Part shown: positions 7,111 through 17,081 of the stretch, one piece after another
Position numbering within the stretch: position 1 is the first letter of the stretch
How the letters are laid out: every line of letters begins with the position of its first letter
Assembly (NCBI RefSeq): GCF_947039605.1
Contig: NZ_CAMQZG010000008.1
Span: forward strand, 21,841 to 85,840
Source: an uncultured Clostridium sp.
GTDB lineage: Bacteria; Bacillota; Clostridia; Clostridiales; Clostridiaceae
Direction: 5' to 3'
Length of the DNA: 64,000 bases
Made by a program: the position numbers and the translations under genes
The notes under the pieces: model-generated
Database searches by the model: none
Seen by the model: only the letters and a program-made list of their open reading frames with translations
What the model was told of the DNA's origin: nothing

Positions 7111-9762
7111 TTATAATATTGTTCCAAATCTTTTAAGATAAAGTTTCTTAGCTCCTTGTGTTAAGAAGAAGTAAGCTATTATTACAAATACTATAAATAT
7201 AAAGAAGTATGGTGTAAGTTTAACCATTCCGATTGTATGTCCAAAACTTGTGTATGGTAAGAACCATCCAATAAGAAGTGAAACTACAATTGAAATATTA
7301 AGCTGCCATGATGCATTACTTTGAAGGAATGGAATTTTCTCTGTTCTAAGCATATAAAGAACTAGAACCTGAGTTGTAAATCCTTCTATAAACCATCCAG
7401 TTTGGAAAGTTGCTGCTGAAGCAATAGTAGTACATCCAAATCCAAACCACATAAGTGCAAAAGTACAAATATCAAATATTGAATTTGTAGGTCCAAATAC
7501 AACCATCATCTTACCAATATCCTTAGCATCCCACTTTCTTGGTCTTGCAATAAGCTCCTCGTCTACATTATCCCAAGGTAAAAATACTTGTGTGATATCA
7601 TAAACCAAGTTCTGAATTAAAAGCTCAATAGGAAGCATAGGTACAAATGGTAGGAAAATACTAGCCATAAGAACACTTATAGCATTTCCGTAATTTGAAC
7701 TAGCTGTAATTTTAAGATATTTAGTAGTGTTTGCAAAAACTTTTCTTCCCTCAATAATACCTTCTTTAAGAACCATTAAATCCTTCTCTAAAAGTATTAC
7801 ATCGGCAGCATCTTTCGCAATATCAACTGCTGTATCAACTGAAATTCCAACATCTGCTTCTTTTAAAGCGATTGAATCATTTATTCCATCACCCATGAAC
7901 CCAACTATCTTATCACCGTTTCTTAAAACTCTAACAAGTCTAGCTTTTTGAAGTGGATTAAGTTTTGCAAATATGTTTGTTTTCATAGCAACTCTAAATA
8001 ATTTATCATCATCCATTTCTTCCATTTCTGGACCAAGAACAATATTAGTTATTTCAAAATTTAACTGCTCACAAACTTTTCTTGTAACAAGTTCATTGTC
8101 TCCTGTTAAGATTTTTACATCAACCCCATAATATGCAAGAGCTTTCAAAGCCTCTTGTGTGCTCTCTTTTGGTGGATCTAAAAATCCTATGAATCCAACT
8201 AAAATCATGTCGCTCTCATCTACCGGTGCAAATCTTTTTTCAGGGTCTTGGTCATTCTTAATAGAAACACCAATAACTCTCATACCTTCATTATTAAGCG
8301 CTCTGGCCTCTTTTCTAATTTTTGATAAAATCTTATCATTAATCTCAAGAATTTGACCATCAACCTCAACATATTTAGATACTGAAAGCATCTCCTCTAA
8401 TGCACCTTTTGTAATAATTTTTGCTTTATCTGTAAACTCATCTTTTATTACAACTGACATTCTTCTTCTTGTAAAATCAAATGCTATTTCATCTACTTTA
8501 TTAACTTTACCTTGTAACTCTTTATCAAAGTTTTTTTCTTTAGCAAGGTCCATAATAGCAAAATCTATAACATTCTGAAGTCCACTTTGAAGTGAACTAT
8601 TTATAAATCCGTACTTTAGGACATTATCACATGTTTCACCATTTATATTAATATGTGCTTCAACTGCTATTTTATCATCTGTAAGTGTTCCTGTTTTATC
8701 AGTACAAAGAATTTCCATTGAACCAAAGTTTTGGATAGCACTTATTTTTTTAACAACAGTTTTCTTCTTAGACATTTTAATTGCACCTTTTGCAAGGTTT
8801 TCTGAAACTATAGTTGGAAGCATTATAGGTGTTAATCCAACTGCTACAGAGGCTGCAAACACTAATGAATTCAAGAAACTTTTTGTTTGATACCAATCAA
8901 TAATAAAAACTAAAGGTACCATAATAAGCATAAACTTTAAAAGCATAGATGAAACTTTTTTAACACTTTTCTCAAAGCTTGTTTCCTCATCAATATCTGC
9001 CATTGAGCTTTGCATAGCTCCAAAATATGTGTGTTCTCCAACTCCAATAACTATTGCAGTAGCAGTACCACTAACAACATTTGTACCTAACAGACAAATG
9101 TTTTCATAATTTCCAGCCTCTTTACCTACTATATTATTCTCAACTTTCTTTTCAATTGGCTCAGATTCTCCTGTTAAAGCTGACTGACTTACAAAAAAGT
9201 TTTTACAATTTATAACTCTTAAATCTGCTGGAATAATATCTCCTGTTGTAAGTTTTATAATATCCCCTACAACTATATTAAGCATATCTACTTTTTCATA
9301 TTCACCATTATTTCTTTTAATATTACAAGTAGTAGTAATAAGTTTTTTAAGTGAGTCTGCTGCTTTTTCTGACTTATATTCCTGAACAAATGAAATAATC
9401 CCACTTGTGAATATAAGAATTCCTATAATTATTACCTGTGACCAACTTTCTTGAGCTTTTGGCACAAATACAACATTAGTTAGATATGTAATAATTCCTA
9501 TAATTAAAAGGACTAATACAAACGCATTCGCAAAAGATTTAAAGAGTTGTACCACTACTGGAACTTTCTTCTCTTCTTTTGTATTATTCTTTCCGTACTG
9601 ACTAGCATTTTTAGAAACTTGTTCTGGCTTTAAACCATTCTCTGATGTAGTGAACTTTTCACATAGTTCTTCTTTAGATAAATTAGTGTTTCTTTGTAGA
9701 TGTTTTACAACTCTATCAAAACCCTCTCTATCAAACTGTTTTTTAGCTTTATCTTTTTTCAT
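7111..9762 (-). CDS. mgtA: Magnesium-translocating P-type ATPase (MgtA/MgtB family)
   Basis: An inner-membrane ATP-driven pump expected to import Mg2+. It has 883 residues, usual for the P3B family. Actuator motif LTGESEP, phosphorylation motif DKTGTLT, nucleotide-binding KGALEEM, and hinge GDGINDS are all intact. Two hydrophobic segments lie near residues 70-125, two near 275-320, and six in the last 220 residues, as expected for ten helices. It starts at the ATG behind GGAGAGGATCGCAT. Its leader (about 700 bases) holds a group I intron-type ribozyme, very unusual for a Mg2+ transporter, and a microprotein gene follows it. Confidence 0.93.
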   Translation of the reverse strand: MKKDKAKKQFDREGFDRVVKHLQRNTNLSKEELCEKFTTSENGLKPEQVSKNASQYGKNNTKEEKKVPVVVQLFKSFANAFVLVLLIIGIITYLTNVVFVPKAQESWSQVIIIGILIFTSGIISFVQEYKSEKAADSLKKLITTTCNIKRNNGEYEKVDMLNIVVGDIIKLTTGDIIPADLRVINCKNFFVSQSALTGESEPIEKKVENNIVGKEAGNYENICLLGTNVVSGTATAIVIGVGEHTYFGAMQSSMADIDEETSFEKSVKKVSSMLLKFMLIMVPLVFIIDWYQTKSFLNSLVFAASVAVGLTPIMLPTIVSENLAKGAIKMSKKKTVVKKISAIQNFGSMEILCTDKTGTLTDDKIAVEAHININGETCDNVLKYGFINSSLQSGLQNVIDFAIMDLAKEKNFDKELQGKVNKVDEIAFDFTRRRMSVVIKDEFTDKAKIITKGALEEMLSVSKYVEVDGQILEINDKILSKIRKEARALNNEGMRVIGVSIKNDQDPEKRFAPVDESDMILVGFIGFLDPPKESTQEALKALAYYGVDVKILTGDNELVTRKVCEQLNFEITNIVLGPEMEEMDDDKLFRVAMKTNIFAKLNPLQKARLVRVLRNGDKIVGFMGDGINDSIALKEADVGISVDTAVDIAKDAADVILLEKDLMVLKEGIIEGRKVFANTTKYLKITASSNYGNAISVLMASIFLPFVPMLPIELLIQNLVYDITQVFLPWDNVDEELIARPRKWDAKDIGKMMVVFGPTNSIFDICTFALMWFGFGCTTIASAATFQTGWFIEGFTTQVLVLYMLRTEKIPFLQSNASWQLNISIVVSLLIGWFLPYTSFGHTIGMVKLTPYFFIFIVFVIIAYFFLTQGAKKLYLKRFGTIL

Positions 9763-9895
9763 ATGCGATCCTCTCCAATCATTTTTTTTGGTTTGGTCAC
9801 TTTATAAACATAAATTGAGTCTATAAAATAACAGAGGAAATGTCTGCATATAAAAACAGCCTTCTGTTCTAAAATTTAATTATTCAGTTTTAAAT
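9763..9895 (-). promoter_or_regulatory. mgtA leader, ribozyme-proximal segment with competing hairpins
   Basis: Read on the minus strand, AACAGAAGGCTGTTTTT is a short stem followed by a T-run, like a weak terminator. A little further on, CCTCTGT can instead pair with the ACAGAAGG of the same stem. CCTCT could also pair with the GGAGAGG ribosome site of mgtA. These are mutually exclusive pairings read by eye. They would fit attenuation linked to the ribozyme upstream, but are not evidence of it. Confidence 0.3.
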
Positions 9896-10420
9896 TTATC
9901 AATGAACCTAGGTCATTTTCATAGACATTTCATTCACATAGAATCGCTACTTCTATGCAGTTCTCTTATGAACTTCTTATGTTTTCACATAAGCGTAGAC
10001 TATCTTACCACCTGCTACTATAAAAGTAGTTAGGTGTCCTCCACTTCCACTATCAATAACTTATAGTGTACTGGCATTACGCCATAGTCGTTGAAGTTTC
10101 CTCTATTCGAGGCTTACCTGCTGATTGTCTATTTTCCTTACTTAACCTATTAAGTAATTTAAGTAGTACAGATATTACTACTTTGGACTAGCACTTAGGA
10201 TTTAACCATATGCTATCCAGCTAATTTTTTTTACTTTCGTAACATTCACACCTAGATATATTTCAACCTTATGTTTTAGTTTAGCTAGCTTTAAGAGTTC
10301 CCAGCAATTCAAAGGATTTTGTGTAAGTACAAAATACTTACAACTCAATGCTCTTTACGAACACGGGAGACTTACAGCTTTAATTAATTAAATTTTTGAA
10401 CCTAATTAACTGCTTGCCTC
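9896..10420 (-). ncRNA. Group I intron-type ribozyme in the mgtA leader
   Basis: On the minus strand the conserved group I core elements appear in order: P (GAATTGCTGGGAA, 10298-10310), Q (AATCAGCAGGTAAGC, 10112-10126), R (around TTCAACGACTAT, 10084-10100) and S (TAAGATAGTCTACG, 9994-10007). GCTG of P pairs with CAGC of Q (P4), and GACTAT of R pairs with ATAGTC of S (P7). P9-type hairpins follow (CTTATGT/ACATAAG, then CATAGAA/TTCTATG). A possible P1/P2 region lies at 10320-10420, where GGAGG is opposed by CTCCC. There is no open reading frame inside. Splice sites cannot be fixed by eye. Boundaries are approximate. Confidence 0.8.
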
Positions 10421-10723
10421 CAATAAAAACTTGTGAAAATTTTACTATCGAAGTTAATTTAATAACCTTGAAAAACTTTGCTAAATGCTAAGTCACACTA
10501 AATTATACTATTCTTATCAAAATATTGAAATTGAGTGAATATAACACATTAGCATATATAACTTATTAATATTATAAATTAGAAACTCATTTTCTAATTA
10601 GATTTCTATATTTCTTTTTTTTGCCATTTAATTTCAATAAAATAGCAATTAATGAATTATATTTTTTATATTTTATCAAAAAAAATTCTCTAAATTCATT
10701 AATTTAATTTTTCTTTAAAAAAG
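10421..10723 (-). promoter_or_regulatory. Upstream part of the mgtA leader and probable promoter
   Basis: A TATAAT hexamer lies on the minus strand at about 10503-10508 in an AT-rich stretch, so transcription could begin near 10490 and include the ribozyme. I see no coding frame. I found no recognisable M-box, cyclic-di-GMP or other metabolite aptamer between this point and the ribozyme. Confidence 0.4.
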
Positions 10724-10752
10724 CAAAAAATACTAGAATTGAAATCTAGTAT
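10724..10752 (-). terminator. Terminator of the interrupted dehydrogenase gene
   Basis: ATACTAGA...TCTAGTAT stem followed on the minus strand by TTTTTTGC. Confidence 0.75.
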
Positions 10753-10761
10753 CTTTTATGT

Positions 10762-11374
10762 TTATGTATTAGCAATTTTACCTCCATCTACATGAATAGT
10801 AGTCCCTGTAGTATATGAACCTGCTTGACTAGCTAAAAAGACATAAGGTTCTACAATTTCAACTGGTTGTGCAACTCTAAAGAACTCTCTATTCTCTGCA
10901 AACTTTTTAACATCCTGTGCACTAAATGATGAAACTATAAGAGGTGTCCAAACTGGTCCTGGGGCAACTGCATTAACTCTAATTCCTTTATCAGCTAAAT
11001 TAAGTGCAAGTGACCTTGTAAAACTAGTCAAAGCTCCTTTTGTAGATGAATAATCTATAAGTTTTTCATTCCCTCTATACGCAACTATAGAAGTTGTATT
11101 AATTATAGAAGACCCAAGTTTCATATATGGAATAACTGCTTTTGAAAGATAAAATGCAGAAAAAATATTAGTTTTAAAAGTTTTTAAAAGTTGCTCCTTT
11201 GTAATATCACAAATATCATATTGTGGATACTGAACTGCTGCATTATTTATAAGAATATCAACTGTCCCAAACCTCTCCACACATTGATTCACTACTTCTT
11301 TACACATATCCTCTTCTGTAATATCTCCTCTAACCAAAAGACACTCTCCACCTCTACTTTTTATAATACTTTCT
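10762..11374 (-). CDS. Short-chain dehydrogenase, 3' exon (split by IStron)
   Basis: This is the C-terminal part of an SDR of the YghA/YdaD glucose-dehydrogenase-like group. It reads in frame from about 11374 (ESIIKSRGGECLLVRGDIT...) and continues to a stop at 10762. The catalytic serine-tyrosine-lysine set is visible: STIVAY-type strand (NTTSIVAY), then YSSTK. The NNAAVQ motif and the C-terminal GGK are also present. It lacks the nucleotide-binding N-terminus, which lies at 13840-14108 on the other side of the IStron. RNA splicing of the IStron would rejoin the two halves into a protein of about 290 residues, the family length. Confidence 0.85.
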
Positions 11375-11378
11375 GACG

Positions 11379-11548
11379 TATAAACTCTATAATTCCTTAT
11401 AAATGCTTTATAATTTTTATAGTTCTATTTCCTTTTTCATTGAATCTAGTTTCACTCTAAAGCTACTTCTATTTGATATAATTCTCCAAAGGCTTAAATT
11501 CGACCTCGTCATTGCCTACATATTAGCTTAATCTTTTAATTTGATTTT
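11379..11548 (-). ncRNA. IStron 3' segment: intron 3' end and putative tnpB guide (omega) RNA
   Basis: The 170 bases between the tnpB stop and the 3' exon are non-coding and structured-looking. In IS607/IS605 elements the omega-RNA occupies this place, overlaps the 3' end of tnpB and ends at the element boundary, with the guide in the flanking host DNA. In IStrons the same bases include the 3' splice site, so splicing and guide production compete. Assignment is by position and family knowledge; I have not folded it. Confidence 0.6.
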
Positions 11549-12721
11549 TTAAGCTAATTTATACATTGCTAAGTTAAAACTTGCATTTTTATCTCTATCC
11601 ATTATAAGATTACACTTATCATTTATACATATATAAGTCCTATCTTTTAGTTGCAAGTCTTTTTTTATAGTTCCACAACAAGAACACATTTTACTGCTTG
11701 GAAAGAATCTATCTGCTTTTACAAACTCAATACCTTTCCACTTACATTTATGACTAAGAATAGTTATAAACTTATTGAAACATTGCTCTGAAATTGCTTT
11801 AGCTAAGTATTTATTTTTCATCATACCCTTAACATTTAAATCTTCTACAACAACTCTGCTAGGCTTGGTTTTCACGATAGCATTTGTGCTTTGATGTATA
11901 TGATTTAATCTAATATCTGCAATTTTTTTATGAACAAGTTTAATTTCTTTTTCAAGTTTTATGATATTTTGAGTTTTAATAAGTTTTTGACCTTTTTCAA
12001 AAACTTTGCCATCCTTCAACATATCATATTTTCTTGAAACTTGTCTTTATAGTCTTTTAAGTTTCTTATTTAATCTTCTCATTTCTTTAGATTTGTTAAT
12101 GTTTTTAAAAGTTTTTTCAAAATTAGAAACTATTGCTAAATTCTTAATGCCTAAATCTACTCCTACACTTTCGCCTGTTAGTTCTTCCTTTGTATTATCT
12201 TCACACTCAAAAGCAAGTGCTAAATACCAAAACTTTCCGTTATGTTTTATTCTAGGATTTAAGACTTTAATTTCATCTTTTTTATAGTTTCCAACTGGTA
12301 GTCTATCTTCATCTTTCATTTTTACATAACCTATCTTTTCTAACCTGATATAGTTATCCTCAACAACAAATTTATTGTTTAGGTGAAAGAATGAGGTTTG
12401 ACATTTGCCTTTTCTTTTAAATTTAGGATAGTCAGATTCTTTTTTGAAAAATCGTTGAAACGAATCTCCTAAATCTTTAAGTGCTTGTTGTGGTATCTCC
12501 GAAGAAACTTCTTTCAACCACTTGTATTCTTCTGATTTTCTAATCTCTGTAAAGACTTTTCTTAAATTTCCTATTGATAGAGATTTTTTATTTTCTTCAT
12601 AATAGTTATTTAAATAATTTAGTCCCCAATTATAAGAAAACCTAGCTACACCAGCACTTTTCCACATTAACTCTTCTTGTTTTTTAGTAGGATATAGTTT
12701 TACTTTAATTGCTTTAATCAT
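11549..12721 (-). pseudogene. tnpB: tnpB RNA-guided nuclease gene with an in-frame stop codon
   Basis: The two frames 12047-12721 (224 residues) and 11549-12022 (157 residues) are in the same reading frame, separated by a single TAA at 12047-12049. Reading through gives KLKRL-stop-RQVSRKYDMLKDG, and Q would fit at the stop, so one C-to-T change (CAA to TAA) explains it. The RuvC residues are visible: aspartate in GVDLGIKN, glutamate in VVEDLNV, aspartate in MDRDKNASFNLA. The zinc-ribbon cysteines are CSCC and CINDKC, the second pair with four instead of two residues between. The N-terminal piece would have only the first RuvC residue, so nuclease activity is probably lost unless the stop is read through. 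Confidence 0.85.
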
Positions 12722-13322
12722 TATTAGCCAACTCTTTAATCATAGCTTTAGTTTTCTTTGCTCTCTTTCCTTGAAGCATACAACTAAATACTGTGATTAT
12801 TTGAATTAAATCTTCTACAACCTCTTGTTCCTCTAACTTTTCAGTATTATCAATAACTTCTAGTTCAACAGATTTAAAGTCACATATATTTTCTATAAGT
12901 TCAAATCCAAATCTAACTAATCTATCTTTATACAATACGACAACCTTAGAAACTTCATCTTGTAAAATAAGTTGAATTAATTGATTAAGCCCTTTTTTAT
13001 CATAATTTATACCACTACCAATATCGGTTATTATCTTAAATTGATAACCTTTTGAAATTAAATAAGTTCGTACATTTTCAACTTGTCGTTCTAACGCTTC
13101 TTTCTGTTTAGCACTAGAAACCCTACAATATCCTATAACTAACCTCTCTTTATTACTAATCTCTCCATAAAACTCTTTAAGTTGTTTTTCTGTATAATAT
13201 CTATATCCAGTATCAGAATCAACTACTTGTGGCTTTAACTTTCCATTTTTATCCCAGTTACGGAGTGTTTGTTGTGTTTTATTAATTTTTTTAGCAAACT
13301 GACCTATCGAATATTTTTTCAT
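12714..13322 (-). CDS. tnpA: IS607-family serine recombinase (transposase TnpA)
   Basis: The small serine recombinase that moves IS607 elements. The N-terminus is a MerR-like helix-turn-helix (YSIGQFAKKINKTQQTLRNW, about residues 3-22, then DTGYRYYTEKQL). The catalytic domain starts near residue 60 with YCRVSS, the second serine region being the nucleophile. DRLVRFGFELI and the C-terminal helix typical of the family follow. I choose ATG 13322 (MKKYSIGQ) because AGGAGG is correctly spaced; the GTG at 13331 overlaps that site. It overlaps the start of tnpB by 8 bases. The frame is intact at 202 residues, so the element may still move without an active TnpB. Confidence 0.92.
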   Translation of the reverse strand: MKKYSIGQFAKKINKTQQTLRNWDKNGKLKPQVVDSDTGYRYYTEKQLKEFYGEISNKERLVIGYCRVSSAKQKEALERQVENVRTYLISKGYQFKIITDIGSGINYDKKGLNQLIQLILQDEVSKVVVLYKDRLVRFGFELIENICDFKSVELEVIDNTEKLEEQEVVEDLIQIITVFSCMLQGKRAKKTKAMIKELANND

Positions 13323-13399
13323 TGCGACCACCTCCTACAAATATAATAACACATCTGTATTAGAAGTCTATAAAAATTATAAAGTATTTACATTTAATT

Positions 13400-14120
<721 letters not shown>

Positions 14121-14167
14121 TCAAATTATATTTACTAGTATTATGGACTTTTTCAAAGGAAAATATA

Positions 14168-14226
14168 AAAAAACCATTATATAACTTACTCTTAACCTCA
14201 AAAGTAAATTTATATAATAGTTTTTA
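14168..14226 (-). terminator. Terminator of the 57-residue coiled-coil gene
   Basis: Long-loop stem AAACCATTATATAA/TTATATAATAGTTT with GGTTTTTTTATATTTT on the minus strand. Confidence 0.55.
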
Positions 14227-14277
14227 TCTTAATATAAGTCATTTCAAAGTAACACATTGAAATATACGTCTTATCTT

Positions 14278-14451
14278 CTAGCATCCATAGAAGTCTGGAA
14301 ATGATTTATCTGTGTTGGCCTTTGCATATTCATCTAGACCTTCCTTTAAATCTTCCATTTCATTTTCTAATTCCTCTAAACTTTTCTCTTTTAACTCTGA
14401 TTCAAGTTCTTTTATCTTACCGATTTTCATTTTCAATTCCTCTCCGCTCAT
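14278..14451 (-). CDS. Small charged coiled-coil protein, unknown function
   Basis: A 57-codon frame opens at ATG 14451 behind a well-placed GGAGG. The product starts MSGEELKMKIGKIKELE, is rich in Glu, Lys and Leu with heptad-like spacing (about residues 4-40), and ends KSFPDFYGC with a terminal cysteine. It has its own terminator. I do not recognise a family. It may be a soluble helical hairpin; no function is claimed. Confidence 0.7.
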   Translation of the reverse strand: MSGEELKMKIGKIKELESELKEKSLEELENEMEDLKEGLDEYAKANTDKSFPDFYGC

Positions 14452-14564
14452 AACGTACGCCTCCTAAGTTGAATACTTCTCTATATTACAACATCTCTAA
14501 ATAAAGACAAGTTCCTTAAAATATCATTTTTGCTAGTACAAATTAAATTTACTATTACTGAAAA

Positions 14565-15338
14565 TCAATTTTTTGTCACCTTGCTTTGTATTTTTTTAAC
14601 AATTTTAGCCATTAGTATATAAGGTAATATTTTTGATACCCCAAGTGCTACTTTATTAAAAAATCCTGGAACTACAATTGCCTTATTTTTCATAAGTCCC
14701 TTGTATCCTATCTTTGCAACATCATCTGATGACATAGCATTGCTTAAATCTTCTTTCCCTGCTTTTGTGCAAAACTCTGTTTTAGTTGCACCAGGGCATA
14801 ATGTTACAACACTAATTCCATAATCTTTTACCTCTTCTCTAATCGCTATAGATAAAGATAGAACATAAGCCTTACTTGCATAATAAACACCTATCATAGG
14901 TCCTGCCTGAAAGGCACCTGTTGATGCTACATTTAAAATCTTTCCACATTTATTTTTCTTCATATGATTTATAGCAAGATATGAAAATCTAGTTAAAGCT
15001 CTCATATTCACTTCCATTATATCCTCATGCTTCTCCCATGAAATACTTGGAAATTCACCATTAAAACCAGCACCTGCATTATTTATTACAACATCAACCT
15101 GTGGAAAACTTTCCTCAATACTTATCCACAGACTTTCTAATTTATCTCTATCTGAAATATCTGCTATATATATAGTAGTTTTTATATTAGACCTATTATC
15201 AAAATCTTTTTTTATCGTATCTAACTTTTCTTTATTTCTTCCAACAAGTATTAAATCATAATTATTACTCGCAAATATTTTTGCAAAAGATAATCCAATT
15301 CCACTTGTAGCACCTGTAATTAAAACTTTTTTTTTCAT
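14565..15338 (-). CDS. Short-chain dehydrogenase/reductase (DltE/YqjQ-like)
   Basis: A 257-residue NAD(P)-dependent oxidoreductase. Cofactor motif VLITGATSGIGLSFA, NNAGAG, and the active-site pair YYASK are intact. The C-terminal segment VVPGFFNKVALGVSKILPYILMAKIVKKI is hydrophobic and typical of the group that acts on lipid or wall-linked substrates. It starts at ATG 15338 with a weak GAGGAG-type site. The substrate is unknown. Confidence 0.85.
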   Translation of the reverse strand: MKKKVLITGATSGIGLSFAKIFASNNYDLILVGRNKEKLDTIKKDFDNRSNIKTTIYIADISDRDKLESLWISIEESFPQVDVVINNAGAGFNGEFPSISWEKHEDIMEVNMRALTRFSYLAINHMKKNKCGKILNVASTGAFQAGPMIGVYYASKAYVLSLSIAIREEVKDYGISVVTLCPGATKTEFCTKAGKEDLSNAMSSDDVAKIGYKGLMKNKAIVVPGFFNKVALGVSKILPYILMAKIVKKIQSKVTKN

Positions 15339-15624
15339 TTTCTACTCCTCTATACCTTAATATTAATTATATTAAGTTTATTATTTTTTGAATGATATAG
15401 AAATATAAACTTTCAATAATTAAACTTTTTTCTATTTTCTTTTAAATACCAAAAAAATACAAAGCAATTACAGTCAAGATTATTAAATTTAAATATGTAA
15501 CCTTTTAATTCCTTAAAAACTATAATATAACAAAATAATGTTATAAACTTTAACAAATTAGTGTTTTTTTAGGATGTTTGGTTAGAAAAATCGTAATAAT
15601 TTTATGTAAATGTTTAAATCCTTA

Positions 15625-15653
15625 TTGTGCTATACTTTTTAGCTTGTTATAAT
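15625..15653 (+). promoter_or_regulatory. Promoter of the purine permease gene
   Basis: TTGTGC (15625-15630) and TATAAT (15648-15653) are spaced by 17 bases. The leader (about 70 bases) has a GAAAGT/ACTTTC hairpin and a repeated TTATAATATG. It is not a recognisable purine riboswitch. The rest of the 390-base gap to the divergent SDR is AT-rich and unremarkable. Confidence 0.55.
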
Positions 15654-15729
15654 ATGAAAGTATTATTTGTGGAAACTTTCACTTTATAATATGGGAGGGT
15701 GAGGGCTACAACATTAACAAGGAGAAAAA

Positions 15730-17022
15730 ATGAATAGAATTTTTAAACTGAAAGAACATAACACAAATGTTAAAATCGAGCTTATGGCTGGATTGACTTC
15801 TTTCTTTGCAGCAGTTTATATTGTTGTAGTTAATGCTAGTATTTTAAGTGATGGAGGAAAAGGGATGCAACCGCTAATTATAGCGACTGTTCTAGCATCA
15901 ATAGCAGGTTGCCTGTTAGTTGCATTCATAAGTAATGCACCTCTGGTTATTATGCCAGGTATGGGAATCAATGCTTTATTCACCTACACAATAGTCCAAA
16001 CTATGGGACTAAGTTTTGAACAAGCACTTACAGCAGTAATTGTTTCAGGTATATTATTTACTATTATTGCGGTAACTCCAATATCAAATTTACTTGATAA
16101 AGGAATACCACATTCACTAAAGGCAGCAATAACTGTTGGAATAGGGTTATTTATAACATTCCTTGGTCTTCAAAAAGCAGGACTTGTTATAGCTGATAAA
16201 ACAACTCTTGTAAAAATGGCTAGTCTTGGACAAGCGCATATATTAGTATTTGTTTTAACACTAATTCTTATGGTTATATTATTTATAAAAAAAGTTCCTG
16301 GAAACTTCCTTATCGGAATAATCTTTGGAACAGTATTATCAATAATTCTTGGAGATACAAACTTTAGTACAGCAGGTTTTGCGGTGCCAAGCTTCTCTGA
16401 TTACGGTTCTGTATTTATGCAATTTGATTTTAAAGGAATGGCAAACATGAACTTCTGGGTTGCAGTATTCTCACTAACTCTTGTACTTGTATTCGAGAAT
16501 GTTGGTCTACTCCATGCACAAGTTAACGGAATGCTTGATGCACCACATAAAAATAAAAAAGCACTTATGTCAGTTGCTCTTTCTACAATAGCTTGTGGAA
16601 TATTTGGTACTAGCCCTTCAGTTTCAACAGTTGAAGGACAATCTGGTATAATTTCAGGTGGTAAAACTGGATTAACAGCTGTTTTTGCAGCCTTCTTCAT
16701 ATTACTATCATTATTCTTTATACCAACAATAACACTTATACCAAATGCAGCAATTGCACCAATACTAATAATAATTGGATCACTTATGATGGCTAACATA
16801 AAAGAAATAGATTTTTCTGATTTCTCAGAGTCATTCCCAGTATTCATATTATTTATATTAATACCTTTAACATTTAGTATTGTTGATGGTATGGCATTTG
16901 GATTTATACTTTATCCAATCACAAAAATATGTGTAAAAAAAGGTAAAGAAGTTCCAATTCCTACGTATGTAGTCTCAGGAATTTTCCTAATCTACCTACT
17001 AATGCACGCATTCAATATATAA
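15730..17022 (+). CDS. NCS2/AzgA-type purine permease (hypoxanthine/guanine/adenine)
   Basis: A 430-residue membrane transporter with about 13 hydrophobic helices. The signature MPGMGINALFTYT near residue 78, the GTSPSVSTVEGQSGI segment and the N-terminal ELMAGLTSFFAAVYI are diagnostic of the AzgA/PbuG branch of nucleobase:cation symporters. It starts behind AAGGAG. It is monocistronic, between its promoter at 15625 and the terminator at 17023. Exact substrate among purine bases is not determined. Confidence 0.9.
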   Translation: MNRIFKLKEHNTNVKIELMAGLTSFFAAVYIVVVNASILSDGGKGMQPLIIATVLASIAGCLLVAFISNAPLVIMPGMGINALFTYTIVQTMGLSFEQALTAVIVSGILFTIIAVTPISNLLDKGIPHSLKAAITVGIGLFITFLGLQKAGLVIADKTTLVKMASLGQAHILVFVLTLILMVILFIKKVPGNFLIGIIFGTVLSIILGDTNFSTAGFAVPSFSDYGSVFMQFDFKGMANMNFWVAVFSLTLVLVFENVGLLHAQVNGMLDAPHKNKKALMSVALSTIACGIFGTSPSVSTVEGQSGIISGGKTGLTAVFAAFFILLSLFFIPTITLIPNAAIAPILIIIGSLMMANIKEIDFSDFSESFPVFILFILIPLTFSIVDGMAFGFILYPITKICVKKGKEVPIPTYVVSGIFLIYLLMHAFNI

Positions 17023-17060
17023 GAAAAAGCCTACTAATTTTAAAATTAGTAGGCTTTTTC
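17023..17060. terminator. Bidirectional terminator
   Basis: AAAAAGCCTACTAATTTT hairpin with its complement and a T-run, between the permease gene and hcp. Confidence 0.85.
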
Positions 17061-17081
17061 TATATCTATATTATATTCTAC

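Noticed and set aside
9763..10520. M-box (Mg2+) riboswitch or cyclic-di-GMP aptamer in the mgtA leader
   Set aside because: The conserved blocks of M-box (GUUAGGUGAGGCUCCU and later ones) and of cyclic-di-GMP-I/II aptamers are not present; the conserved blocks that are present belong to a group I core.
12022..12047. Frameshift or two separate genes in tnpB
   Set aside because: The two pieces are in the same frame; only a TAA codon separates them.
15630..15729. Purine riboswitch upstream of the purine permease
   Set aside because: The conserved GTTTCTACC-type and P2/P3 loop motifs are missing.
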